In this document: one piece after another, positions 12,001 to 18,434 of the stretch
How the letters are laid out: every line of letters starts with the position of its first letter
Position numbering within the stretch: position 1 is the stretch's first letter
Source of the DNA: Pedobacter steynii
Lineage (GTDB): Bacteria; Bacteroidota; Bacteroidia; Sphingobacteriales; Sphingobacteriaceae
Length of the DNA stretch: 64,000 nucleotides
Direction of reading: 5' to 3'
Assembly: GCF_001721645.1 (NCBI RefSeq)
Contig: NZ_CP017141.1
Span: 4,154,001-4,218,000, forward strand
Notes under the pieces: model-generated
Databases searched by the model: none
The model's input: the letters and a program-made list of their open reading frames with translations, nothing else
What the model was told of the DNA's origin: nothing
Position numbers and translations under genes: made by a program

Positions 12001-13958
12001 TGTTCAATGCTTCAACGGTTGAACGTTTTGGAGATTATCTGCAACAGATTATAAAATTAGTGCTGGTGGATCCTGATATGCATCTTTCTGAAATCAACCT
12101 GCTTTCTGCTGCTGAGCGTTCACATTTACTGGAACTGGGTAAAGGATCTGCTGCTGCCTATGGAATAGAAAAGACCGTAGTAGATTTGTTTTGCGAACAG
12201 GTTCTGCAAAGGCCGGATGCTGTGGCTGTCGTTTTTGAAAAGCGTGCACTGACTTATGCTGAGCTGGACCAGTTGTCCAATCAGCTGGCTGGTCTTCTGC
12301 AAAGTTCTTATCAGATCCAGGCCGGAGATGCTGTGGGTATTTCCCTTGGAGGTACAGAATTGTTGCTGGTTGGGATCCTTGGTATCCTGAAAGCAGGCGG
12401 GGTTTATGTTCCTTTTGATGTTGACTATCCAGCAGAACGTAAAGCCTATTTATGTGCTGATGCCGGTATCCGTTTGTTGCTCACCGTTACCGATCATGTT
12501 TTTGATGCGGTAGATTATTACAGCGGTTCCATTATGGCCCTGGATGCAGAGCTTGTCCCGGACGCTCAGACTTATTCCAGGCCATCGGTTTCCATTACAG
12601 GGGAGAGCCTGGCATATATCAGTTATACTTCAGGCAGTACAGGCAATCCCAAGGGTGTGATGGTTCCTCATCAGGGTATCCTTCGGCTGTTGAACCTATG
12701 TGATATTGTGCTCAATGAGCATACCGTAACCCTTCAGTTATCCTCTGTATCTTTTGATGCAGCTACTTTTGAAATCTGGGTATCGCTTCTAAGCGGAGGT
12801 AAAGTTGTTCTGCGGGGAGATGGATCGATAGATATTGGCAAGCTTAATAATTTGATCCGTACAGAGGGGGTGAATACCTTGTGGCTGACGTCCGGACTTT
12901 TAGACCAGTGGGCTGATCATGATTTATCCGGATTGCCATTAGTATATCTTTTATCCGGAGGTGATGTTGTTCATGCAGCTTCTGTGTGTAAGGTTTACCG
13001 TCAGCTTCCTGAATTGAACATTTATAATGGTTATGGCCCCACAGAGAATACTACTTTTACCTGTTGTTATAAAATTCCCCGGACCATTCAGGCAGATGAG
13101 AATATTCCGATCGGCCGGCCGATCACAGGGAGTGATGTTTATGTGCTGAACAGCAGTATAGATTTATGTCCTGATGGGGTAGCTGGAGAATTATGTATCT
13201 CTGGTCTTGGTCTGGCAAGGGGTTATGTGAACAATGAAGCTTTAACTGCAGAGAAGTTTGTGAGCAATCCTTTTGAAAAGGATGGGTTGATGTACCGTAC
13301 CGGAGATCTTGTTCGCTGGAAGCGGGATGGGAATATTGAATTCCTGGGTCGTATCGATGATCAGGTGAAGATCCGTGGTTACCGGATAGAGCCAGGAGAG
13401 ATTGAGGCAGTCATCAGTGGACTGGAGGAGGTCAACCAGACCTTAGTGATGGTTAAGGAGCAAGGTGGCGATAAACACCTGGTAGCCTATTACACCACGG
13501 CCACACGCATCCCTTTTGCAGATCTAAAGCAGCGCCTTCAGGGCTTGCTTCCGGACTATATGCTTCCTTCTTATTATGTTTATTTATCTGAGTTTCCATT
13601 AACCAGCAATGGTAAAGTAGATCGCCGTAAACTTCCGGAATTAAGCCTGGATGTATCAGATGATTACGTGGCAGCTTCTACTGAACTGGAGCGTACACTT
13701 ACCGGTATCTGGTCTGAGGTGTTGAAAATAGACCAGGATAAGATCAGTGTAAACAAAAGCTTCTTTGATTTGGGGGGACACTCGCTGAAAGCAATGAGTC
13801 TGGCAAATAAGATACATAAAACATTTTCTGTGGATTTTCCTATCTCTGATGTTTTTAATAACCCGACAGTAAAATTAATGGCGAAAATTATAGAAGTACA
13901 GCAATGGATTGGAGTGAGTGTTAATAAGAGTTCAGAAATTATAAAAATAAAGATCTAG
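3..13958 (+). CDS. Nonribosomal peptide synthetase, four visible modules, 5'-truncated by the window edge
   Basis: The frame is open from the first bases (a Ser-Ser-Leu-Ala-Tyr-Asn run typical of the middle of a C-domain N-lobe), so the true start lies upstream. Domains, numbered from the Leu codon at base 9: C1 about 1-400 (HHIITDG at bases 321-341), A1 about 415-915, T1 (LGGDS, Ser966), C2 about 1030-1480 (HHAIIDG), A2 about 1500-2000, T2 (LGGDS), E about 2095-2530 (HHLVIDGVSW plus FNYLGQ), C3 about 2555-3000 (HHHILMDG, DCL-like GMLFH start), A3 about 3015-3510, T3 (LGGHS), C4 about 3605-4030 (LCL-like), A4 about 4045-4545, T4 about 4555-4630. Pocket residues read by eye: A1 D-F-W-N-I-G-M-V-H, the known Thr code; A2 D-V-A-N-F-A-V-V-Y, unassigned; A3 D-A-E-H-I-G-K-I-S, unassigned; A4 D-A-F-W-L-G-G-T-F, Val-like. 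Cytoplasmic megasynthase; the stop codon abuts the next synthetase. The A2-T2-E-C3 stretch is visibly more AT-rich than its flanks. Confidence 0.95.
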   Translation, partial: SSLAYNMPQVVRISGGLDLIRFGNTFKELISRHESLRTSFILKDGEACQLVGDGAGFSIEEYRISTLELKEVIRQFIRPFDLDKGPLIRIGIVSIAEEEHLLLVDMHHIITDGISQGILIRDFMQLYEGEELPSLKLQYKDYSEWQQGEGEQLRIREQKEFWLAEYKVLPDILELPADYARPKKRSYQGGTYKFELDEKTTAALRYLGEQEKSTLFMVLLSVYNIFLGRLGNREDIVVGTPLAGRQHPEIEGIIGMFVNTLALRNYPEGDLKFRDFLRKVRSKTLSCFDNQDFQYEELIEELKLTRDMSRNPLFETVFSYENFETEALEISGLKLDAYDHGLGSAKFDLSLSAVEGADRLYFGFSYSTDLFTESTIGRFAHYLQRVISAIVSDHDIRIADIDILSEEEKYQLLNQHNHSSVSYPEDRTVVSYFEEQVKLYPDRIALVDQDVSLSYQVLDGLSNRLARVLRKAGVGRNSIVGLLTGRTQETVIGMLGILKAGGAYLPMDLDYPHDRISYLLEDSQAVLLLVTATDYLVSHELNTMVVQQVLEQDEISLEALPSENLAEDLCYVIYTSGTTGYPKGVLVEHRNVVRLFFHSEPLFDFGAEDVWTMFHNPYFDFSVWEMYGALLYGGKLVMIPKMVARDPGSYLSLLVSHGVTVLNQTPSAFYNLIEAESYAGLSPDALKLRYVIFGGEALKPLKLSGWYARYPDIALINMFGITETTVHVTYKLITEQEIGGNVSNIGTPIPTLSAYIFDPYQRLVPQGVTGELYVGGAGVSRGYLNRPELNASRFVPNPYRAEERLYRTGDLCRQQANGELEYIGRIDHQVKIRGYRIELGEIESRLLEHDQISDVVVLVREDHENNSSLCAYLVSTEELELSVIRSYLSGVLPDYMVPSHFVQVPFLPQTGNGKVDRDALPAPVPQDGSAYVAAESDLDIALSKLWSSVLQVAEVGLTSNFFSLGGDSMLALKLVSRINRDLGLKMSIADLFTYQCIGELSPRLVAVSPLSDEKEVVAGLLASYDILRSSFLESHPSVNGDDVSAVYPASDIQKGMLYHSMKERGLYHDQMVHVVRYPDHYLSLLDQAMGLLIEKHSILRTGFYQGEEELLQVVFTEGVADIRYQDLSELSSSAQEAFIRESLEQDKDEPFGLGEPGLFRLLVFRLEEGRSCVCLVCHHAIIDGWSEASLNTELHNTLMSLSADPEFRPAGLRHSYLDFVIDQHLASMDGRLQTYWQEALKDYKRFVFSSVEEVSEYRTHQSSLDGALLSGLNSWNLSSEVSVRSLCFSAFVYALYMLSYENDLTVGLVTNNRPALEDGDQILGCFLNTVPFRTSVPEQGSWLSFVQEINTKLNGQKEYERLSFSKIVSGLQEASGDQNPITDVLFNYVDFHVYDALQGAELNEGGGAVLSDGPVADQGEGVSGETRNNSLFNLNVDRTGGELKLSLCYQSNFVSGSTVEQFMSYYHRVLELILSSPDSPIGMGSVLSVQEQEQLLYGFNATAAVYPADQTILDLFVEQVGRNPEAVALSDEQRSMTYEELDQRSSQLANYLHQHVGLEKGKIVGLLIDREIDLIPVIFGVLKAGYAYIPIDVKHPLERINSIIEDSGLSFIIKSDHIQYAVATQIDQTSITDLWKDLNAIDHSRPIVDITGKDLAYIIYTSGSTGRPKGVMIEHHSLVNIITAMDQKYPLSATDKFLLKTNYSFDVSVAEIFGWFLNGGSLCILKSGSENDPSAILDTIEQNRITHINFVPSMFSAFLNFIGQRDLNKIASLKYIFLAGEALSGELVRKFQALKTGIAIENVYGPTEATVYSSAYSTLPNNDKLPVPIGKPLKNVKFYILNASGCLLPRGVAGELYIGGAGVARGYLNNEDLTAERFVGSPYSENQKLYKSGDLAKWTVDGDILFIGRIDNQVKLRGYRIELGEIENQLLSYTGVNHAIVLLREKQGSKNLIAYYSAEQEIENAKLKTFLLNKLPEYMVPVIYMYLENVPLTTSGKIDKKALPDPGMEEQSAYEEATRKEEILLVDIWSKVLGVKKVGIHDNFFSLGGDSIKSIQISSRLRGLGYELSVKSVFNFPVIKTLASKLKHLERLSDQSPVYGEVLLSPVQSWFFDKNKRYRHHNNHAVMLRFERGISAESVNQIFYKLQNHHDALRMVFAEHEGGISQRNFEAGTPVWLNTFDLTKHDHAKELMFLEVNKLQRSIDLENGPLMKLGLFHTNDGSHLLIIIHHLVIDGVSWRILFEDIESLYQLLMENKHLELPLKTDSFQVWSRSIYSYSQSKAFLQAKSYWDSINAQEINDIRPELSDGENTYSSTGVVSFHLTEAETTKLLKYSQVAFGTQINDILLTGLLLSIVKQFDYNVIRIDLESHGRQSADPLINISRTVGWFTSIYPVVLKYRGMALSEVIKGVKEALRNVPNEGWDFLINKYMATDSIHGNVSRESRMSFNYLGQFDQDTENKSYSISSESKGNIVAPEQVRPYDLEVLGLVSGHQLYMDIIYSKNQFKESTLQHLMDHYRVCLAEVIDYCCNYGKTELSPSDLTYKGLTIDQLNHLQGAYNLTDIYSLSPMQRGMLFHALLDKASDNYFEQMTFTVKGNLNVEAVKSSINMLSQRYDILRTRFLYEDLKHPLQMVLEESPVDFLYKDIRDEYRNDSKERIVESFRLKDMSNKFDLSNDSLMRLSVLQTSENEFEFIWSHHHILMDGWCMAIIIEEFRKIYSSLSSGSEFILPPVKPYADYIKWIDSRDKEEAANYWKNYLLFYEVPVSLPKKRKAHTAYFLQPEFSASSLIIDRGRTQAVNKLSRTYGITVNSIIQAVWALLLSKYNNTNDVVFGSVVSGRPAEIENVERMVGLFINTVPVRITYEASDTIAELLKSVQSQALEAGSYHYHPLAEIQALTEPGRDLFDHIMVFENYPLSERLEGHIPEEDISDDIEIDNVRMFEQTNYDLSILVIPGEEISIQFDFNSNVYDPELMSKMVVFLDDILDQVLSAPDLRLSDLDLLSSTERLRLLELGRGAVPAYRTDRTLVELFREQVLKNPDAAAIIFEDQVLSYQELDDLSSRLSVFLRNSGVVSGAVIGLMLDRSPEMIAGILGILKSGAAYVPIDSILPQERILYLLKDSGASFLLTSSAYWQTYQDHISVLDISAAESVAEQGGEVQVQTEPGDLVYIIYTSGSTGKPKGVMVGNTSLINFIESQRNLFEITSAERILQFSTISFDASVEQIWLALLSGAGLVLLSKEVLTDQEMFQDYLRIHEVTHLHATPSFLENIRLPDQNSLKRIIAGGEACSADLANRYKKNYNFYNKYGPTESTISCLIYHVEQSSSFKSAVPIGRAISGTCVYILDQYQGLSPEGALGELCISGLGLSKGYVNNEALTAEKFVSNPFEKDGLMYRTGDLVRWGADGNIEFLGRIDDQVKIRGYRIEPGEIEVVISGLEEINQALVVVKEQGSDKHLVAYYTTAARLPVADLKQRLQGLLPEYMLPSYYVHLSEFPLTSNGKVDRRGLPELRLDIADDYVAASTGLEDTLVTIWSEILKIEEDRISVSKSFFDLGGHSLKAMSLVNRIRKEVGVEVSLKAIFSHQSIRSLSAYIQGMSGGSVYSSIPLATGKGHYALSSAQKRLYFLYEFDRDSLAYNMPQAVWLHGELDQDRLSGAFRSLIHRHEVLRTRIVMIGDEPFQVIGDGSDFSITVYQSSEEEVDAVMSRFIRPFDLGRGLLIRVGLVHVASGTTLMMVDMHHIITDGVSHGILIRDFMALYDGQELSAPGLQYKDYSEWQQSAAEQKRIAEQKSFWLSEYQDLPEALELPLDYARSRQAVHKSGSYGFELDEQTTGGLRRLGEENGATLFMVLLSAYKILLSQLGNREDVVVGIPTAGRRHADLEGVIGIFINMLALRNYPLGSLSFRAFLKEVSSRTLSCFDHQDFQYEDLVDELKLSRDTGRNPLFEATFSYQNFETGSLSIPGLSLSPYAQEAGISKFDLSLSAIEESGLLYLNLSYSRDLFNASTVERFGDYLQQIIKLVLVDPDMHLSEINLLSAAERSHLLELGKGSAAAYGIEKTVVDLFCEQVLQRPDAVAVVFEKRALTYAELDQLSNQLAGLLQSSYQIQAGDAVGISLGGTELLLVGILGILKAGGVYVPFDVDYPAERKAYLCADAGIRLLLTVTDHVFDAVDYYSGSIMALDAELVPDAQTYSRPSVSITGESLAYISYTSGSTGNPKGVMVPHQGILRLLNLCDIVLNEHTVTLQLSSVSFDAATFEIWVSLLSGGKVVLRGDGSIDIGKLNNLIRTEGVNTLWLTSGLLDQWADHDLSGLPLVYLLSGGDVVHAASVCKVYRQLPELNIYNGYGPTENTTFTCCYKIPRTIQADENIPIGRPITGSDVYVLNSSIDLCPDGVAGELCISGLGLARGYVNNEALTAEKFVSNPFEKDGLMYRTGDLVRWKRDGNIEFLGRIDDQVKIRGYRIEPGEIEAVISGLEEVNQTLVMVKEQGGDKHLVAYYTTATRIPFADLKQRLQGLLPDYMLPSYYVYLSEFPLTSNGKVDRRKLPELSLDVSDDYVAASTELERTLTGIWSEVLKIDQDKISVNKSFFDLGGHSLKAMSLANKIHKTFSVDFPISDVFNNPTVKLMAKIIEVQQWIGVSVNKSSEIIKIKI
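10000..10535 (+). repeat. Adenylation C-terminal subdomain repeat, copy 1 (A3)
   Basis: From the ISGTCVYILDQYQ region through the LCISGLGL, YRTGDL and GRIDDQVKIRGYR motifs, this DNA is nearly identical to 16385-16910 (A5) and, from LCISGLGL onward, to 13170-13640 (A4). The specificity-determining cores upstream of it are unrelated at DNA level. Confidence 0.85.
10841..11850 (+). repeat. Condensation-domain repeat, copy 1 (module 4)
   Basis: The DNA of C4 matches the C domain of the next gene (about 14165-15160) almost base for base over long stretches, for example around the HHIITDG motif and the following ATGG-rich linker. Divergence rises towards the C-terminal lobe. It is an intra-cluster duplication kept similar by recent copying or gene conversion. 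Confidence 0.85.
13170..13640 (+). repeat. Adenylation C-terminal subdomain repeat, copy 2 (A4)
   Basis: Second copy of the tract at 10000-10535. The following A-T linker and start of T4 (about 13645-13785) also match 16915-17045 of the terminal module closely, so similarity extends across the linker. Confidence 0.85.
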
Positions 13959-16900
13959 ATGAGAGACTTAATATATAAACTAAGGCAAAACAATATCGCA
14001 ATTGATGTTATAGATAGCGAGCTTCAATTGAGCATACCTAATGGTCTTTTTTTAGATGAAATAATAGAAGAAGTAAGAGCCAATAAACAAGAGCTGATCT
14101 CTTTTATTGAACAAGCAAAAAATAATAAAAAAGTTAAAGCGATTCATCCTGTTGGAAAAAAGCCTTATTATGCATTATCCTCTGCTCAAAGGCGTTTGTA
14201 TTTTTTATATGAGTTTGACCGGGATTCTCTGGCTTATAATATGCCCAGGGCGGTTTGGCTTGATGGAGAGCTGGATCAGGATCGTTTGAGCGGAGCTTTC
14301 CGCGCTTTGATCCATCGTCATGAAGTACTCCGGACCAGAATTGTGATGATTGGGGATGAACCTTTCCAGGTTATAGGTGATGGATCAGACTTTTCAATCA
14401 CAGATTATCAGTGCCTTGAAGAAGAGGTTGGAGCAGTAATGAGCAGGTTCATCCGTCCTTTTGATCTTGGTCGTGGTCCGCTGATCCGTGTGGGACTGGT
14501 CCATGTTGCCAATGGAGCGACCTTGATGATGGTGGATATGCACCACATTATTACCGATGGGGTTTCCCATGGGATTCTGATCCGTGATTTTATGGCTTTG
14601 TACGATGGGCAGGAACTTTCTGCTCCGGGATTGCAGTATAAAGATTATTCAGAATGGCAGCAAAGTGCAGCAGAACAGGAGCGCATGGCCGAGCAGAAAT
14701 CCTTCTGGCTTTCCGCGTATCAGGATCTTCCGGAGGTGCTGGACCTTCCCTGCGATTATGAACGTCCGGATCACCGGAATCATCGGGGAGAGAGTCATGG
14801 TTTTGAGCTGGATGAGCAGATTACGGGAGGACTTCGACGTTTAGCAGAAGAGCAGGATTCCACCTTATATGTTGTTTTGTTATCGGTTTATACGATCCTT
14901 CTTGGGCGTTTGGGTAACCGCGAGGATGTGGTGGTTGGTACACCTATTGCCGGACGCCGTCATGCGGACCTGGATGAGATGATCGGTATGTTTGTCAATA
15001 CGCTTGCCCTTCGTAATTATCCCTTAGGGAGTTTAAGTTTCCGTGATTTTCTGAAGGAAGTGAGTTCCCGTACTTTATCCTGTTTTGACCATCAGGATTT
15101 TCAGTATGAAGATCTGGTTGATGAACTGAAGTTGCCACGTGACTTAGGGCGTAACCCACTGATAGAGGTGATGTTTTCTTATGAGAATTTTGAAATCGAG
15201 CAACTGGAGATTCCAGGACTGGTGATGAGTGCCTATCAACAGGAGGGAGAGAAGAGTTCGAAGTTTGACCTTTCGCTTTCTGCTTCAGAGCAATCCGGAC
15301 GTTTATATCTGGCTTTAAGTTATTCCATCGAATTGTTCAGTGCTTTAACGATCCGTCGTTTCGGAACTTATTTCAAACAGATCATTGACCAGGTCCTTTC
15401 CGCTCCTGATATTCGGCTTTCTGAGCTTGATTTGCTTTCTTCCCCTGAGCGTTTACGTTTACTGGACCTGGGCAGGGGAGCTGTCCCTGCTTACCGAACC
15501 GATCAGACGGTGGTAGCGTTGTTCAGCGAACAGGTGTTAAAGCATCCGGATGCGAGGGCTATATTTTTTGAAGATCAGGAACTGAGTTATCAGGAACTGG
15601 ATCATTTATCAAATCAACTGAGTCACTACCTGAAGGCAACCGAAGGGCTGCAAAAAGGAGAGCTGGCCGGGGTTAAACTGGAAAGAAGCAGTTGGTTGAT
15701 CATTGCTCAGCTGGCTATTCTAAAAACTGGGGCGGCGTATGTATCGATAGATCCGAATTATCCTGATACCAGAATAGATTTTATAACAAATGATAGTCAG
15801 TGCAGATTTATCATTGATGGTGTTTTTATTGCTGGTTTTGAGGCGCTTTGTGACTCTTATCCCAGGAGTGCAACAGCGTTGATGATAAATGGAAATGATC
15901 CGGCATATGTTATTTATACCTCCGGGTCCACGGGATTACCTAAAGGTGTTCTGATTACACATCAAAGTCTGAGTAATCTATGCTTATGGCATCAGCATTA
16001 TTATGGGGTTTGCCAGGATAGCCGTGGTACTTTATATTCCAGTGTTGGTTTTGATGCTTCTGTATGGGAGATATATCCTTATTTAGTTAGTGGTGGTAGT
16101 CTTTATCCGATTTTAAGGGACGAGATGCGGTATGATGTTCATGCTTTGCAGAAGTTTTTTGGCCAGCATCAGATTACCCATTCTTACCTGCCAAGTATTA
16201 TCTGTCAGGATCTGGTTAGAAATGATATCGACCTTGATGGAGCATTGATTTTGACTGGGGGGGATGTATTGAGAATAAATGAAGGGACCTCACTAAAAAT
16301 ATATAATAACTATGGACCAACAGAAAATACTGTGGTCACTACGGTGGCTGATTTAACCGGATATAAAGGGGGGGTAATTTCGATCGGACGTCCGATATCA
16401 GGTACGTGTGTTTATATATTGGATCAATATCAGGGTTTAAGTCCTGAGGGGGCTTCCGGCGAGTTATGTATCTCTGGTCTTGGTCTTGCAGCTGGTTATG
16501 TGAATAATGAAGCTTTAACTGCAGAGAAGTTTGTGAGCAATCCTTTTGAAAAGGATGGGTTGATGTACCGCACCGGAGATCTTGTTCGCTGGGGTGCAGA
16601 TGGGAATATCGAATTTTTGGGTCGTATTGATGATCAGGTGAAGATCCGTGGTTACCGGATAGAACCCGGAGAGATCGAAGTGGTGATCAGTGGATTGGAG
16701 GAGATCAACCAGGCATTGGTAGTAGTTAAGGAAGAAAGAGGTGATCAACACCTGGTAGCCTATTATACCACATCAACAATGGTTTCGGTTGCTGACTTAA
16801 AACAGCGCCTGCAAGGCTTGCTTCCAGAGTATATGCTTCCTTCTTATTATGTTCATTTATCCGAATTTCCATTAACAGTAAGCGGGAAGATAGACCGGCG

Positions 16901-18071
16901 TGGACTTCCGGAATTGAGTCTGGATGTATCGGATGATTACCTGGCAGCTTCTACTGAACTGGAGCGTACACTTACCGGTATCTGGTCTGAGGTGTTGAAA
17001 ATAGACCAGGATAAGATCAGTGTGAATAAAAGCTTCTTTGATCTTGGAGGACATTCACTTAAGGCTGTTCAGTTGATTTCTCAGATCAATAAAAAAATCA
17101 AAAAGGAAGTAGGATTAGTAGATCTTTTTAGGTCCTCAACGATAAGTGCCCTTGCTGAAGTGATTACAGTAAAGGAGTATACGGATGTTATTAGTGATGA
17201 AAATCTGGTTCTACTTAAAGGCGGTGAAAAGGCTATTGAGAACCTGTTTTTTATACATGAGGTCAGTGGTAGTGTTCGGGGCTATGTCGAATTGGCTGGG
17301 TTGATGGGACAATACAATTGCTGGGGATTAAGAAGTGAGCTATTAAACTCACTAGCTCCTCAAAGTGTAGACATTAAAGAAATGGCATCCCGATATGTTC
17401 GTAAGTTAAAGCTTGTTCAAAAGACCGGTCCATATAAAATCGCCGGCTGGAGTTTGGGAGGCGTAATCGCACTTGAAATGATACAACAACTGGAGCTGAA
17501 CGGTGAAAAAAACAATAAAGTAATTATGATTGACTCCCCGTTGCCTGTGTTTCCAAACAATATTTTTGCACCTAAAACAGATGATTTTATTAATCCCGTA
17601 TTTACGTTAAATGAAGAGAAAGCCCTGATTGGGGGATTTGAAGAGAAGTTGATCTCTTCTCTAACTAATGTACAGACTGTAAAAGAATGCTGGGAATTAG
17701 CTGCTGAACATTTTGAAAAAGAAGGAAGCCATGAGTATATTATAAATAAACTGCCAAAGGATATGCTGAATCTCGTACTGGCTCCAGGTACTTCCAATAA
17801 ATTAAGTGACACTATTAAATCTATAAATACAATCAGGTCATTACGTCATGCGCTCCAGCGTTTTTATTATGGAGCTAATGAAAAATCTGATGCACAATTG
17901 ATTTATATGAAAGCGGAGACATCGGAAGTTGATTTAAGACAGCTTCAGGATGCTTTCCTGGAAAAAATAGTCGTTGTTGAACTGGGAGGTGGTCATTTTG
18001 ATCTGCTTAAAGCTCCATCTGTTGTAAACGTTGCTGAATATCTAAAAAAATATCTGGATAATAGTCTATAG
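13959..18071 (+). CDS. Terminal nonribosomal peptide synthetase: docking-C-A-T-TE
   Basis: ATG begins immediately after the stop of the preceding synthetase, so the two are co-transcribed and probably translationally coupled. Residues 1-55 resemble a TubC-type N-terminal docking domain (short helices, then basic residues), which receives the peptide from the upstream carrier protein. A C domain follows (LCL-like, HHIITDG near base 14542), then A5 about residues 505-985, T5 (LGGHS near base 17050) and a thioesterase about 1080-1370 with the nucleophile in GWSLGG (Ser1165) and a late GGHFD histidine. A5 pocket residues read D-A-W-S-L-G-N-V-V, one change from the Leu code D-A-W-F-L-G-N-V-V, so a Leu-like hydrophobic residue is inferred. 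This is the last module: the TE releases the chain by hydrolysis or cyclisation, which the sequence does not decide. The C domain and the C-terminal part of A5 are almost the same DNA as in upstream modules. Confidence 0.95.
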   Translation: MRDLIYKLRQNNIAIDVIDSELQLSIPNGLFLDEIIEEVRANKQELISFIEQAKNNKKVKAIHPVGKKPYYALSSAQRRLYFLYEFDRDSLAYNMPRAVWLDGELDQDRLSGAFRALIHRHEVLRTRIVMIGDEPFQVIGDGSDFSITDYQCLEEEVGAVMSRFIRPFDLGRGPLIRVGLVHVANGATLMMVDMHHIITDGVSHGILIRDFMALYDGQELSAPGLQYKDYSEWQQSAAEQERMAEQKSFWLSAYQDLPEVLDLPCDYERPDHRNHRGESHGFELDEQITGGLRRLAEEQDSTLYVVLLSVYTILLGRLGNREDVVVGTPIAGRRHADLDEMIGMFVNTLALRNYPLGSLSFRDFLKEVSSRTLSCFDHQDFQYEDLVDELKLPRDLGRNPLIEVMFSYENFEIEQLEIPGLVMSAYQQEGEKSSKFDLSLSASEQSGRLYLALSYSIELFSALTIRRFGTYFKQIIDQVLSAPDIRLSELDLLSSPERLRLLDLGRGAVPAYRTDQTVVALFSEQVLKHPDARAIFFEDQELSYQELDHLSNQLSHYLKATEGLQKGELAGVKLERSSWLIIAQLAILKTGAAYVSIDPNYPDTRIDFITNDSQCRFIIDGVFIAGFEALCDSYPRSATALMINGNDPAYVIYTSGSTGLPKGVLITHQSLSNLCLWHQHYYGVCQDSRGTLYSSVGFDASVWEIYPYLVSGGSLYPILRDEMRYDVHALQKFFGQHQITHSYLPSIICQDLVRNDIDLDGALILTGGDVLRINEGTSLKIYNNYGPTENTVVTTVADLTGYKGGVISIGRPISGTCVYILDQYQGLSPEGASGELCISGLGLAAGYVNNEALTAEKFVSNPFEKDGLMYRTGDLVRWGADGNIEFLGRIDDQVKIRGYRIEPGEIEVVISGLEEINQALVVVKEERGDQHLVAYYTTSTMVSVADLKQRLQGLLPEYMLPSYYVHLSEFPLTVSGKIDRRGLPELSLDVSDDYLAASTELERTLTGIWSEVLKIDQDKISVNKSFFDLGGHSLKAVQLISQINKKIKKEVGLVDLFRSSTISALAEVITVKEYTDVISDENLVLLKGGEKAIENLFFIHEVSGSVRGYVELAGLMGQYNCWGLRSELLNSLAPQSVDIKEMASRYVRKLKLVQKTGPYKIAGWSLGGVIALEMIQQLELNGEKNNKVIMIDSPLPVFPNNIFAPKTDDFINPVFTLNEEKALIGGFEEKLISSLTNVQTVKECWELAAEHFEKEGSHEYIINKLPKDMLNLVLAPGTSNKLSDTIKSINTIRSLRHALQRFYYGANEKSDAQLIYMKAETSEVDLRQLQDAFLEKIVVVELGGGHFDLLKAPSVVNVAEYLKKYLDNSL
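14165..15160 (+). repeat. Condensation-domain repeat, copy 2 (terminal module)
   Basis: Second copy of the C-domain tract also found at about 10841-11850. Similarity begins at the ALSSAQ(K/R)RLYFLYEFD motif, just after the docking domain and linker, so the docking domain itself is outside the repeat. Confidence 0.85.
16385..16910 (+). repeat. Adenylation C-terminal subdomain repeat, copy 3 (A5)
   Basis: Third copy. Closest by eye to the A3 copy, including the upstream ISGTCVYILDQYQ segment that A4 lacks. The downstream A-T linker instead matches module 4, so copies have been exchanged piecewise. Confidence 0.85.
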
Positions 18072-18434
18072 TTCAATCGCTTGTTTTGTGCTTGATATTT
18101 GTGGTGAAATAATTTTCTTATATATGTTTTTTTATATTCTTGTGTTTAAGTGTTTATCTATTGTTGTTTTTAAATGTTCATTTTTTTGTTTGTATGTTAA
18201 ATAACTAAGATATTGTCATTAGGTGGAATGTTTTTGTTGTATTATGATTGACTTTCGTTAAAATGCTTTGTGATGTATGTATCATTTTGAATGCTAATTA
18301 GATAAGGTATATGTTAGCGCATTTTGGATTTACTTCCGTAAATTTTAATCAAGCCACTAATTGAAATTAAAAATCATATTAAAAAAAAATAATTATAATT
18401 CAATTGTTGTAAAAACTATTTAAAATAACAATTA
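18072..18434 (+). other. AT-rich intergenic region between synthetase genes and the export/tailoring genes
   Basis: No coding potential was seen. The first part is strongly T-rich on the plus strand (many TTTTT and TGTTTT runs) and the last part A-rich. I found no clean hairpin terminator and no convincing TTG-N19-TAnnTTTG promoter. It may hold the promoter of the peptidase/exporter gene that follows, or only separate two parts of one transcript. Confidence 0.5.

Noticed and set aside
18072..18434. A possible small RNA or terminator in the T-rich gap
   Set aside because: No stem with a following T run and no tRNA- or riboswitch-like folding could be recognised by eye.
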